A DNA stretch of 47,706 bases from an uncultured Prevotellaceae bacterium (lineage in GTDB: Bacteria > Bacteroidota > Bacteroidia > Bacteroidales > Bacteroidaceae). Below the pieces are notes generated by a model. That model was not told the origin of the DNA. It saw nothing but the letters and a program-made list of their open reading frames with translations, and did no database searches. Location: contig ONSH01000003.1 of NCBI GenBank assembly GCA_900320435.1, positions 1 through 47,706 on the forward strand, in the 5' to 3' direction. Position numbers and translations under genes: made by a program. Below are positions 8,065 through 15,866 of this stretch, in pieces (position 1 is the stretch's first letter; every line of letters starts with the position of its first letter).

Positions 8065-8793
8065 ATGAAAGTAAAGATTCAAACAATGTTGGGCGACATT
8101 GTAGTGCGCCTATATGACGAGACGCCCATCCATCGTGACAACTTCCTGAAACTGGCGAAGGAGGGCTATTATGACGGTACGCTATTCCATCGCGTCATTA
8201 AGGACTTTATGATTCAGGGCGGTGATCCTGATTCAAAAGGTGCACCTGCAGGAAAGATGCTTGGTGCGGGAGATTCCGGTTATACACTTGAAGCCGAAAT
8301 AAAGGACGGCCTTTTCCATAAACGTGGTGCTTTAGCGGCAGCAAGACAAGGTGACGAGGTGAATCCGGAACGTCGCAGTAGTGGTTCTCAGTTCTATATC
8401 GTCTGGGGACAGGTGTATAATGAGGGGCAGCTTCGCCAGTTCTCCAAACAGTTGAGGATGCAGAAGGTTCAGGCTGCTTTCAATGAACTTGCAGCAGAAC
8501 ATCGTGCAGAATTCATGCAGATGCGCCGTGAAAGGAATCGTGCCGGGCTACAGGAATTGCAAGACAAACTGGTTGCGGAAGCTGAGAGCAAGGTCGGTAA
8601 GACCGGTTTGACCGATGACCAGATGAAGATATATTCTACTGTTGGCGGCACTCCCCATCTTGACGGCCAATATACTGTGTTTGGAGAGGTCGAAGAAGGT
8701 CTTGATGTGGTTGAAATGATACAAGGCACTGCTACAGGACGGGCTGACAGACCCGTTGATGACATTGAAATGAGCATGATTGTCATTGAGTGA
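8065..8793 (+). CDS. Cyclophilin-type peptidyl-prolyl cis-trans isomerase
   Basis: A 242-aa cyclophilin. The catalytic block F41-H42-R43...F48-M-I-Q51-G-G-D is intact, followed by GSQFYIVWG and the C-terminal TVFGEVEEGLDVV. A charged helical insert of ~65 residues (about 125-190) splits the barrel between those two blocks; this insert is seen in Bacteroidales cyclophilins. No signal peptide is visible, so it is probably cytoplasmic. The start at 8065 is preferred because a -7 box TATTTTTG at 8024-8031 covers the earlier in-frame ATG at 8029. It would assist folding at proline bonds. Confidence 0.9.
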   Translation: MKVKIQTMLGDIVVRLYDETPIHRDNFLKLAKEGYYDGTLFHRVIKDFMIQGGDPDSKGAPAGKMLGAGDSGYTLEAEIKDGLFHKRGALAAARQGDEVNPERRSSGSQFYIVWGQVYNEGQLRQFSKQLRMQKVQAAFNELAAEHRAEFMQMRRERNRAGLQELQDKLVAEAESKVGKTGLTDDQMKIYSTVGGTPHLDGQYTVFGEVEEGLDVVEMIQGTATGRADRPVDDIEMSMIVIE

Positions 8794-8827
8794 TTGACGC
8801 TTGTCTGCTTTGTCCGTTAGAGGCTTA
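8793..8827. repeat. Truncated fragment of the A/B intergenic element
   Basis: TTGACGCTTGTC, then TGTCCGTTA and GAGGCTTA, match the first ~35 bases of the elements at 6681 and 10839 with a few changes. It starts inside the cyclophilin stop codon. The remaining parts of the element are absent. Confidence 0.6.
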
Positions 8828-8862
8828 TTCGTTTCGCTGATTGATCAGATTCACCACCACCT

Positions 8863-9090
8863 TCAGTTTTTGCTATTAACACGATAGCCAACAGAAAGAA
8901 CGGCATCAAGATTATAATACTTCGTACTATAAGTCTGCTTTCCGTCATTACCCATGTGTTCCAAAATGGAACATGTGCTATCTTCTTCGAGTTCTTCCGA
9001 CGCATAGATGTTTTTCAAGTGCTTCGTTATTGCCGGCCGTTTTGTGCCTTTTCTTCAACCGGCAAACAGTTGAGTAAGATTTTTCCTGCA
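8863..9090 (-). pseudogene. Relic of a RhuM-family gene
   Basis: On the minus strand one frame reads KRPAITKHLKNIY, then SEELEEDSTC and KYYNLDAVLSVGYRVNSKN. These are signature blocks of the RhuM (virulence/Fic-operon associated) family. The frame has an internal stop upstream of KGTKRP and ends at a stop codon at 8863-8865 right after VNSKN, where intact proteins continue for more than 200 residues. Only a central piece therefore survives. The gap 8794-9331 holds this relic, the element fragment at 8793-8827, an AT-rich stretch, and the promoter at 9270-9299. Confidence 0.7.
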
Positions 9091-9269
9091 GCCCTTCCAA
9101 TTTTTATTGCATAGTTATAAAGAAGGAAGAGGGACGAGGAGACTTTTTTGCCACAATAAAGTAAAATAGTTGCAAAATTATTTTCCCCAAAATCTTCCAA
9201 ACAAATCCGCATAAGTGCTTCATTAATATCATTTTTTGAGAGGAGCAAATAATAATTGCCTATATATTT

Positions 9270-9299
9270 TTTGTTTTTCATATTTATTTAGTATCTTTG
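9270..9299 (+). promoter_or_regulatory. Promoter of the frameshifted secreted-protein gene
   Basis: TTTG at 9270-9273, an 18-base spacer and TATCTTTG at 9292-9299, about 32 bases before the start codon. An intact promoter argues that the split gene is not long dead. Confidence 0.7.
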
Positions 9300-9331
9300 A
9301 GCCGAAAAACTAATCTTAAAGCACAAACACA

Positions 9332-9925
9332 ATGAAGACATCCCGCAAACAATTACCCAGCATGACAAGGCACATGCTGATGACGCTCTTTTTGCTGATG
9401 ACGGCGGGTAGCACCTTGGCGCAGAAGATGCAGGTAACGTATGAACCCGCACAGGAGGAGCCGTCTAAGTGGCGGAACACATTTTGGCACAGTGCGATGG
9501 ATCTGACCATTGTTGATTGGAATGACGACGAATTTGTGGTGTATTCGTTCGACAGACGCTTGTATCTGGCACGCTTCGACAGGGCGTTTGATATCAAGGC
9601 CAGCTCAACGACGAAAGTCGGACACAATAATCAGTATGATGACGAAGTGATAAAGGTATGGACGGACGCCGACAGCATCTGTGCCGTTATCAGAGAGGAG
9701 AATGACCTCTATTTGTATTCCTTTGACCGTAACAGCCTTGAACAGAAGAGCGTGAGGGAGATATTTAAGGTGCACACCAGCTCTGTCATACCGACAATCA
9801 CTCCTGTCGACGTGGGGTGGTCTGAGAATGGAGAATACGTTGCCGTTGTTGCCCGTCATCTCCCAAAGGAGGCCGGATTGAGGGATATTTCAACCTTATC
9901 GGCAGTGGCGTGTTTGACTCGATAG
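9332..9925 (+). CDS. Secreted repeat-strand protein, N-terminal part (frameshifted)
   Basis: This frame starts with a signal peptide (basic MKTSRKQ..., hydrophobic LMTLFLLMTAG, cleavage near STLAQ). It continues with short strands of the kind found in beta-propellers: VDWNDDEFVVYSFD, SICAVIREENDLYLYSFD, VGWSENGEYVAVVARHLP. At about position 9868 continuity passes to the -1 frame, and this frame ends soon after at 9925. The full protein would be near 480 aa and exported to the periplasm or cell surface. I do not recognise a named family. It is either a recent single-base loss or a programmed frameshift. Confidence 0.6.
   Translation: MKTSRKQLPSMTRHMLMTLFLLMTAGSTLAQKMQVTYEPAQEEPSKWRNTFWHSAMDLTIVDWNDDEFVVYSFDRRLYLARFDRAFDIKASSTTKVGHNNQYDDEVIKVWTDADSICAVIREENDLYLYSFDRNSLEQKSVREIFKVHTSSVIPTITPVDVGWSENGEYVAVVARHLPKEAGLRDISTLSAVACLTR
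9862..9903 (+). other. Possible -1 frameshift site: slippery heptamer plus hairpin
   Basis: In the upstream reading frame, bases 9862-9868 read C CCA AAG, an X-XXY-YYZ heptamer. Slipping back one base there continues exactly in the downstream open frame. A bulged hairpin of about 10 pairs follows (GCCG 9872-9875 with CGGC 9900-9903; GAGG 9880-9883 with CCTT 9894-9897). The 3-base spacer is short for known sites. A missing G in the AAAGGAGG run would explain the same data. Confidence 0.4.
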
Positions 9926-10776
9926 AGGAGTTCGAGAGAATGCCCGGATCCGGATACAGCTATGCTTCATCGTGGACCATCACTGACGACGGCGAATTAC
10001 TTTTTGCCTCGCTGAAGGCCGCCAGAAAACCGAAAAAATATCCGGAATTCGGTCCCTCAGCCACGCAGATGGAGATCGGGCGTTTTAAAGATAATAAGAT
10101 GACGACGTTCACTGTCCTTAACGTTGGCAGGGGAAAGCTCCCGCTTGGGACCTTTAACGATGTTGCAAATATTATGGACCGCGAAACTCCGGAAGCAGTC
10201 TCCATGAGTTTGAGGGCCGGTTCCATTTTTGGATATGACGGAAAATCAATGATGCTGTTCTTCGTAAACACCTTATATAAGTATTCGTTTGAAGACAACA
10301 CCGTCACTCTGTTAACCACGATGCAGTTTGCCCTCGAGCCGCGACTCTACAGTTCCGGCCTTTCGCGTGTGATAGAGGATGATGAGGACGGGCACATCGT
10401 GCTCGGCCCGGGCGGTTTTGTTTGGGTGCGTAAGGATGTGACGCAATCTTATGTAGGAAATTGGGGTGAGAGACTGAAAGTTCTTCAACTGAAGGGCATC
10501 GGAGTTACCAATACGATAACATTTTTCCACAAAGGCCGTTTGTATCACGTTTCCGCTGTTAATAAACGCAGGTTTATCTTCTCTTCAAAGTCACCATATT
10601 TGCCCTCTCGTTTGCTGAGTGTTGATAAAGACAGGAATCTAGAGATGTGCGAATTGGAGGCTACGGGAGGATGTGAATTCTATAGGGCCAGCGACAGTCG
10701 TGTGGCGTTTTGGGAGAGAGACATTAAGATGGACGGTAAGAAGTGTCAGCGCTTCGGCTTCGTAGATTTGCCCTAA
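9868..10776 (+). CDS. Secreted repeat-strand protein, C-terminal part (frameshifted)
   Basis: This frame continues the previous one without loss of character (GGRIEGYFNLIGSGVFDSIEEF...). It keeps the alternating strand pattern (SWTITDDGELLFASL, GKSMMLFFVNTLYKYSFED, GGFVWVRKDV) to a stop at 10774-10776. It has no good start codon of its own near the junction; a GTG at 9910 is the first possibility. That favours reading it as the rest of the upstream gene. Element B begins 62 bases downstream. Confidence 0.6.
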   Translation, partial: GGRIEGYFNLIGSGVFDSIEEFERMPGSGYSYASSWTITDDGELLFASLKAARKPKKYPEFGPSATQMEIGRFKDNKMTTFTVLNVGRGKLPLGTFNDVANIMDRETPEAVSMSLRAGSIFGYDGKSMMLFFVNTLYKYSFEDNTVTLLTTMQFALEPRLYSSGLSRVIEDDEDGHIVLGPGGFVWVRKDVTQSYVGNWGERLKVLQLKGIGVTNTITFFHKGRLYHVSAVNKRRFIFSSKSPYLPSRLLSVDKDRNLEMCELEATGGCEFYRASDSRVAFWERDIKMDGKKCQRFGFVDLP

Positions 10777-10838
10777 ACTCATTGTACAAAAGCTTTAATG
10801 CCATAATGCTACGGTGCAAAAATGAAAAGACAAACACG

Positions 10839-11484
10839 CGAACGTACACACAATTAACGCTTGTCCGTTATGTCCGTTATGTCCGTTGAGGGCCCTCAGA
10901 CTGTCGTCAGAGGCTTCTCAGAGGCTTAGATTTTGGTGTTTTTCGCCGTAGTTTAGGGCGGTTTTGGCGAGTTTTGGGGCGAAAGTGGGGGAGAAAAGGG
11001 GCTTTTTGAGCCAAGATAGAGGGCAAAACGATGGAGATTTTGGGGTGATTTTGCCCGGATTTTGTCTGTTTGGGGACAAAAAGGTATAGTTGGCTGTAAC
11101 GTTATGACCATACACAATGAAGCTTTGCTGTTGATAACCAGTGGATTGTGGGTAAAAGTGTTGCAGTGCTACAGTGCTACAGTTCCAAAATACATATCAA
11201 AAGGTCAAAAATATACTCTATATTTATATAAATATAGAAGTTTTCTTAGGGTTGAAAATACCCTTTCGAGAACTGTAGCACTGTAGCACTGTAGCGCCCT
11301 CAAAAAATTTTTTGAAAAAAGTTGCTCAAAAATTCGTAGAGCGCACTTTCAATGTCGTATCTTTGCACCGTCGTTCAAAACGACAGCGATCTTTGATTTT
11401 TTGCTACAACAATTTCAATTGGCCTCTAACTAGGGAAAAATGGTTTTCTAACTAGCGCGCAAATTTTCTCTAACTAGAGCGTAA
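10839..11484. repeat. Structured intergenic element, copy B
   Basis: This occupies most of the gene-less stretch 10777-11537. It has the same order of parts as copy A: 9-mers at 10863, 10872 and 10881; TCAGAGG 11-mers (one fewer); the G/T-rich conserved stretch; and inverted-repeat arms. Here the arms are tandem GTGCTACA units (11166-11185 pairing perfectly with 11270-11289). The inner AT palindrome at 11218-11237 is a perfect 20 bp. Then follow TCAAAAAATTTTTTGA at 11300-11315, TATCTTTG at 11358-11365, the same GTCGTT/AACGAC hairpin at 11370-11384, and 22-bp units at 11425, 11447 and 11469. Confidence 0.9.
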
Positions 11485-11511
11485 AAAAAAGACCCGCACG
11501 GGGCGGGCCTT
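11483..11511 (-). terminator. Intrinsic terminator of the OmpA-family gene
   Basis: Read on the minus strand, the stem AGGCCCGC / GCGGGTCT with a short loop is followed by eight T. It lies about 27 bases after the ompA-like stop and abuts the end of element B. Confidence 0.85.
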
Positions 11512-11537
11512 TAAGGGGGTGATACAATGCGCCGGGA

Positions 11538-12374
11538 TCACTCGGCGGGAGCCTGGTCGATGAGCTCCATGAACTGGTCGAGCTTCGGCGTGATGATGAT
11601 CTGCGTGCGACGGTTGCGCGTGCGGCCGTCAGCAGTGGCGTTGTCGGCAACGGGGTTGTACTCGCCGCGACCGCCGGCCGTCATGCGGCTGGGGTTCACA
11701 CCGTAGCGGTTCTGCAGCTCCTGAACGACACTCGATGCACGCAGGCAGGAGAGGTCCCAGTTGTTGCGGATGTTGGTCTTCGAGATGGGCACATCGTCCG
11801 TGTTGCCCTCGATGAGCACCTCGTAGTCGCTGTAGTCGGTGATGATCTTGGCAATCTTGGAGAGCGTCTCGGCAGCGGCCGGGCTGATCTCGTAGCTGCC
11901 GCTCTTGTAGAGCATGTTGTCGTTGAGCGAGATGTAAACGACACCCTTGAGCACCTGCACGTCGACGTCCTTCAGCTCCTCACGGGAGAGAGAGCGCGTG
12001 AGCTTGTTGGTCAGAGCCAGGCTCAGAGAGTCGCTCTTGGACTTGGCCTCGACGAGCTGCTTGATGTACTTGTTGGAAGCGTTGATCTCGTCGACCAGCT
12101 TGGAGATGTTGGCGCCGCTGGAGGTGACGCTGCTGGCCAGAGAAGCCTGGAGGGCGTTGTTGGCCGTCTTCAGATCGCCCATCTCACGCTGTGCGGCGGT
12201 GAGCATGCGCTCGTAGTTCTTGTTGTTGGTCTCGCATTCGCGCAGAGAGAGCGACTGCTCGTTGTACTTGGCCTCAGCGGCGTTGCGCGCGTCGACGGCT
12301 TCCTGATACTGCTTCTTGCTGACGCAGGAGGTCATGACAAGAACGGAAAGTGCAAAGAAAATAACTTTTTTCAT
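11538..12374 (-). CDS. OmpA-family peptidoglycan-binding lipoprotein
   Basis: A 278-aa lipoprotein: signal MKKVIFFALSVLVMTSC with lipidated C17, then a coiled-coil region (~20-145) rich in A, N and Q. The C-terminal OmpA domain (~150-265) contains LIEGNTDDVPI, NWDLSCLRASSVV and GRGEYNPV, the loops that bind diaminopimelate in peptidoglycan. It would tie the outer membrane to the cell wall. The start at 12374 gives a clean signal peptide and follows a -7 box (TACCTTTG on the minus strand, 12409-12416). It is divergent from rplU and followed by a strong terminator. GC content and codon use are clearly higher than in the region to the left. Confidence 0.9.
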   Translation of the reverse strand: MKKVIFFALSVLVMTSCVSKKQYQEAVDARNAAEAKYNEQSLSLRECETNNKNYERMLTAAQREMGDLKTANNALQASLASSVTSSGANISKLVDEINASNKYIKQLVEAKSKSDSLSLALTNKLTRSLSREELKDVDVQVLKGVVYISLNDNMLYKSGSYEISPAAAETLSKIAKIITDYSDYEVLIEGNTDDVPISKTNIRNNWDLSCLRASSVVQELQNRYGVNPSRMTAGGRGEYNPVADNATADGRTRNRRTQIIITPKLDQFMELIDQAPAE

Positions 12375-12434
12375 AGTCGTAGAACTTAATCTTTCACAAA
12401 TTTCGCTGCAAAGGTACAAAAAAACGGCGAAACA

Positions 12435-12466
12435 TTTGGCTATATTACAATTTTTAACTACCTTTG
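12435..12466 (+). promoter_or_regulatory. Promoter of rplU-rpmA-queH
   Basis: TTTG at 12435-12438, 20 bases, TACCTTTG at 12459-12466. The transcript would begin near 12470, leaving an ~85-base leader before rplU, long enough for ribosomal-protein regulation, though no known leader motif is recognised. A -7 box for the divergent ompA-like gene lies at 12409-12416. Confidence 0.8.
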
Positions 12467-12555
12467 CGCCCGATTTATGCCGCGGAGGCCCCAAAAAAGT
12501 GTTTCATGAAGAGACCGCCTCACGGTGAAACCCGTTAAAAAAAACAAAACAAACA

Positions 12556-12873
12556 ATGTACGCAATCGTAGAGATTAACGGTCAGCAGTTCAAGGCTGAG
12601 AAGGAGCAGAAGCTCTATGTGCACCACATCGAGGGTGCTGAGGCCGGTAAGGCTGTTGAATTTGAGAAAGTGTTGCTCGTCGACGCCGACGGCAAGGTGA
12701 AGGTGGGTGCGCCCACCGTGAAGGGTGCCAAAGTGGTGGCCGAAGTGGTCAGCCCGCTCGTCAAGGGCGACAAGGTGCTCGTCTTCCACAAGAAGCGCCG
12801 CAAGGGCATGCGCAAGCTGAACGGACACCGTCAGCAGTTCACTGAGATTCTCGTCAAGGAGGTTGTGGCCTAA
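12556..12873 (+). CDS. rplU: 50S ribosomal protein L21
   Basis: A 105-aa protein of normal L21 length. It opens [15 protein letters not shown], the family signature, and contains [17 protein letters not shown] and [21 protein letters not shown], the basic 23S rRNA-binding tail. It is the first gene of an rplU-rpmA pair, the usual order, followed here by queH. Confidence 0.98.
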   Translation: MYAIVEINGQQFKAEKEQKLYVHHIEGAEAGKAVEFEKVLLVDADGKVKVGAPTVKGAKVVAEVVSPLVKGDKVLVFHKKRRKGMRKLNGHRQQFTEILVKEVVA

Positions 12874-12912
12874 ACGACTCCTGTTCACTAACCGCTAAAA
12901 AAGTAAGAAACA

Positions 12913-13170
12913 ATGGCACATAAGAAAGGTGTAGGTAGTTCTAAGAACGGCCGCGAGTCAGCAGCCCAGCGACTCGGTATCAAGATCTTCGGTGGTGAGA
13001 AGTGTGTAGCCGGCAACGTCATCGTGCGTCAGCGCGGCACCCGTCACTATCCCGGCACTAACGTGGGTATGGGCAGCGATCACACGCTGTATGCCCTGAC
13101 CGACGGCGTCGTGACCTTCAAGAAGGGTCGCCTGGACCGCTCCACCGTGAGCGTTCTGCCCGAGGCATAA
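12913..13170 (+). CDS. rpmA: 50S ribosomal protein L27
   Basis: An 85-aa L27. It starts [16 protein letters not shown] directly, with the flexible N-terminus that reaches the peptidyl-transferase centre and no Firmicutes-type cleaved extension. [16 protein letters not shown] is the family core. It lies 39 bases after rplU and 20 bases before queH, in one operon. Confidence 0.98.
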   Translation: MAHKKGVGSSKNGRESAAQRLGIKIFGGEKCVAGNVIVRQRGTRHYPGTNVGMGSDHTLYALTDGVVTFKKGRLDRSTVSVLPEA

Positions 13171-13190
13171 CCAAGAAGAAAGGCTGAAAA

Positions 13191-13760
13191 ATGGCGCGTG
13201 TACTCTTGCACGCCTGTTGTGCACCCTGTTCGGCAGCCATCCTGGAATGGATGATGGCGAACGGGGTGCAGCCGTATATCTACTACTGCAACCCCAACAT
13301 CACGCCGCAGGAGGAATACGAACACCGGCGCGACGAGCTCCGGAGGTATGCAGAGCGTATGGGCGTGCCCTTCGAGGAGGCGCCCTACGACCACGAGGAC
13401 TGGCTGGAGGCCGTCCGGGGGCTGGAGGACGAGCCGGAGAGAGGGAAGCGCTGCCTGCAGTGTTTCCGCTACCGCCTGATGCAAAGCGCCAAAAGGGCGC
13501 AGGAGCTCGGCATAGCGACCTTCACCACATCGCTGGCCTCCTCGCGATGGAAATCGCTGGCGCAGACCACAGAGGCCGGCAACGAGGCGGCTGCAGAAGT
13601 CAGCAGGGAGGGAGAGCCCGTCACTTTTGATGCGCGCAACTGGCGCAAAGGCGGGCTGCAGGAGCGACGGAACGAGCTCTTGCGCGAGATGCAGTTCTAC
13701 AACCAGCTCTGGTGCGGCTGCGAATTCTCAAGAAGAAAAGAAGAAAAGGAAGACGCCTAA
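13191..13760 (+). CDS. queH: Epoxyqueuosine reductase QueH
   Basis: A 189-aa QueH (DUF208). The cysteine ligands are all present: C9-C10-x-x-C13 in LHACCAPC, C88-x-x-C91 in GKRCLQCFRYRL, and the C-terminal LWCGCEFS pair. QueH reduces epoxyqueuosine to queuosine in the tRNA wobble base and replaces QueG in many bacteria. It follows rpmA by 20 bases, so it is probably cotranscribed with the ribosomal proteins. Its end is convergent with yggS, the two stop codons overlapping at 13757-13760. Confidence 0.93.
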   Translation: MARVLLHACCAPCSAAILEWMMANGVQPYIYYCNPNITPQEEYEHRRDELRRYAERMGVPFEEAPYDHEDWLEAVRGLEDEPERGKRCLQCFRYRLMQSAKRAQELGIATFTTSLASSRWKSLAQTTEAGNEAAAEVSREGEPVTFDARNWRKGGLQERRNELLREMQFYNQLWCGCEFSRRKEEKEDA

Positions 13761-14482
13761 TACTGGCGCGGGCCGAAGATGCTGCTGCCGATGCGGATGA
13801 GCGTGGCGCCCTCTTCGACGGCAATGGGCCAGTCGTCCGACATGCCCATGGAGCACTCCGTGAACAGCGCCGCAGCAGCGGGCGCGCTCTCCTCAAGAAT
13901 AGTCCGGGCCCGGAGGAACGTGTCGTGGGCTAGACGGAAGTCGCGGCGGATGCGGGCCTCGTCGTCGGTGTTGGAGGCCATCGCCATGATGCCCCGCAGG
14001 CTCACGCCGCAGTCGCCGGAGAGACGGGGAGCAACGTCGCGAAGAAAATCTAAAGCCTCGTCGGGCAGGAAGCCGAACTTCGTCTCCTCCTGAGCCACAT
14101 GAAGCTGCAGGAGGCAGGGGATGTTGCGGCCGCAGCGGAGGCCCTGCTTGGCAATCTCCTCGAAGAGGCGGGGAGAGTCCATGCTGTGGATGAGCGCCAC
14201 GTAGGGCGCGAGGTATTTCACCTTGTTGGTCTGCAGGTGGCCGATGAAGTGCCACTCGATGCCCTCGCGGCCCTCTTCCCTGTGGAGCAGAGGGGGCAGC
14301 GCGTGCTCCGAGAACCAGGCAACCTTTTGCTGAAGTTCCTGCACGTGACTTTCGCCGAAGATGCGCTGGCCTGCAGCGTAAGCCTGCTGGAGCGCTTCGA
14401 CGGGATGGAATTTGGAAACAGCACAGAGGCGCACTCCGCTGGGGAGGGCCTCTGTGATGCTTTTGATTTGTTCTTCAATCAT
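13757..14482 (-). CDS. yggS: YggS-family pyridoxal phosphate-binding protein
   Basis: A 241-aa protein of the PLPBP/YggS family. K24 in CAVSKFHP is the lysine that holds PLP, followed by FGESHVQELQQK, WHFIGHLQTNK and the C-terminal TLIRIGSSIFGPR, all family blocks. It buffers vitamin B6 and affects amino-acid metabolism; no enzymatic activity is known for the family. It starts 23 bases after the NCS2 permease gene and is likely expressed with it. Confidence 0.93.
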   Translation of the reverse strand: MIEEQIKSITEALPSGVRLCAVSKFHPVEALQQAYAAGQRIFGESHVQELQQKVAWFSEHALPPLLHREEGREGIEWHFIGHLQTNKVKYLAPYVALIHSMDSPRLFEEIAKQGLRCGRNIPCLLQLHVAQEETKFGFLPDEALDFLRDVAPRLSGDCGVSLRGIMAMASNTDDEARIRRDFRLAHDTFLRARTILEESAPAAAALFTECSMGMSDDWPIAVEEGATLIRIGSSIFGPRQY

Positions 14483-14505
14483 GCTTTGAGAATGAAATCC
14501 TTTGT

Positions 14506-15813
14506 TTAAAGGAAAGCGTAGCGGAGAATGAAGAGAATGGCCAGACAGACGGTGGCCCAGTTCATGCTGTTGCGCTCGTCCTTATCCTTGAAGGTGCCCG
14601 AAAGCAGGTGAACCAGCACGTAGGAGATGACACCCATGAGGATACCGTCGGAGATGCTGTAGGTCAAGGGCATCATGACGATGCAGACGAAGCAGGGAAT
14701 GCCGGTGACGTAGTCGGAGAAGTCCACCTTGCGCACCTCGTGCATCATCATCACGCCGACCAGAATCAGAGCCGAAGCCGTTGCCTGGGCGGGAATGGCG
14801 AGGAAGAGGGGAGCGAAGAGCAGAGCCACAGCGAAGCAGAGCGCAGTGGTGATGCTGGTGAGACCCGAACGGCCGCCGACATTGACGCCGGAAGCGCTCT
14901 CGACATAGGTGGTCACGGTGGAGGTGCCGAGCATGGCGCCTACGGTGGTGCCGACGGCATCAGCCATGAAGGCCTGGCTCAGACGCCACACATTGCCCTT
15001 CTCGTCGACCATGCCGGCGCGGTTGGAAACGCCCAGGAGCGTGCCGATGGTGTCGAACATGTCGATGAAGAGGAACGTGAGCACGCAGATGGCCATATCC
15101 ACGGTGAGCACGTTGTGCCACTCAAACTGCCAGAAGATGGGCTCGATGGAAGGCGGCACGGAGACGATGCCGTTGAAGTGGGTGACACCCAAGGGGATGC
15201 CCACAACGGTGGTGACGAGGATGCCGATGAGCAGCGCACCCGTGACACCCTTGACCAGCAGAGCCGACGTCAGCAGAATGCCGCCGATGGCCAGCAGGAC
15301 AGCGGGATCGTGGAGATTGCCCAGCGTGAGGAACGTAGCCTCGGACGAAGCCACGATGCCGGCGCTCTTGAGGCCGATGAAGGCGATGAAGAGACCGATG
15401 CCCGGGCTGATGGCGCGACGGAGCACAAGAGGAATGGCCTCGACAATCTTCTGGCGCATGCCCGTGAGGGTGAGCAGCACGAAGATGATGCCCTCAATGA
15501 GGACGGCCGTCAGAGCGAACTGCCAGGTGTAGCCCATCGTGATGCACACGGTGAAGGCGAAGAAGGCGTTCAGGCCCATGCCGGGAGCCAGCGCGAAAGG
15601 CAGCTTGGCGTAGAGGGCCATGATGGCGGTGGCCACAACGGCGGAGATGCAGGTGGTGGTGAACACGGCGCCCTGATCCATGCCGGTGGCGGAGAGAATG
15701 CTGGGGTTCACGGCCAGGATGTAGGCCATCGTGAGGAAGGTGGTGATGCCGCCGATGACCTCCTTGCGGACAGTCATCGTGGCGGCGTCAAAACCGAAGA
15801 GTTTCTTCAACAT
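14506..15813 (-). CDS. NCS2-family purine (hypoxanthine/guanine-type) permease
   Basis: A 435-aa membrane protein with about 12-14 hydrophobic segments. The start LFGFDAATMTVRKEVIGGITTFLTMAYILAVNP and the motif ALAPGMGLNAFFAF identify the AzgA/GhxP branch of NCS2 (adenine, hypoxanthine, guanine : proton symport). The C-terminal MLGTSTVTTYVESASGVNVGGRSGLTS is the substrate-site motif. It is downstream of the DUF5020 outer-membrane gene and a uracil/xanthine-type permease, all on the same strand, forming a nucleobase-uptake locus. The exact base transported is not decided by sequence. Confidence 0.9.
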   Translation of the reverse strand: MLKKLFGFDAATMTVRKEVIGGITTFLTMAYILAVNPSILSATGMDQGAVFTTTCISAVVATAIMALYAKLPFALAPGMGLNAFFAFTVCITMGYTWQFALTAVLIEGIIFVLLTLTGMRQKIVEAIPLVLRRAISPGIGLFIAFIGLKSAGIVASSEATFLTLGNLHDPAVLLAIGGILLTSALLVKGVTGALLIGILVTTVVGIPLGVTHFNGIVSVPPSIEPIFWQFEWHNVLTVDMAICVLTFLFIDMFDTIGTLLGVSNRAGMVDEKGNVWRLSQAFMADAVGTTVGAMLGTSTVTTYVESASGVNVGGRSGLTSITTALCFAVALLFAPLFLAIPAQATASALILVGVMMMHEVRKVDFSDYVTGIPCFVCIVMMPLTYSISDGILMGVISYVLVHLLSGTFKDKDERNSMNWATVCLAILFILRYAFL

Positions 15814-15824
15814 AATTTTTTAAA

Positions 15825-15866
15825 TTAACTCTTAACTCTTAACTCTTAACTCTTAACTTTTAACTC
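15825..15866. repeat. 7-bp minisatellite, TTAACTC x6
   Basis: Six consecutive 7-base units (one is TTAACTT) fill the gap between the stop codon of the DUF5020 gene and the start of the NCS2 gene. The array touches the stop codon. Comparable 7-bp arrays occur at 40603-40637 and 46267-46300. Confidence 0.9.

Noticed and set aside
8817..9281. Two small minus-strand open frames (62 and 84 aa)
   Set aside because: The first overlaps the RhuM relic in a different frame, so its apparent protein is an artefact; the second is low-complexity, AT-rich and unsupported by a promoter.
14608..15828. Long plus-strand open frame opposite the NCS2 permease, rich in H, G, D and E
   Set aside because: It mirrors the codon bias of the membrane-protein gene on the other strand; no start signal, and composition is typical of antisense reading. 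The same holds for 16803-18122, 18628-20394 and 21154-23304.
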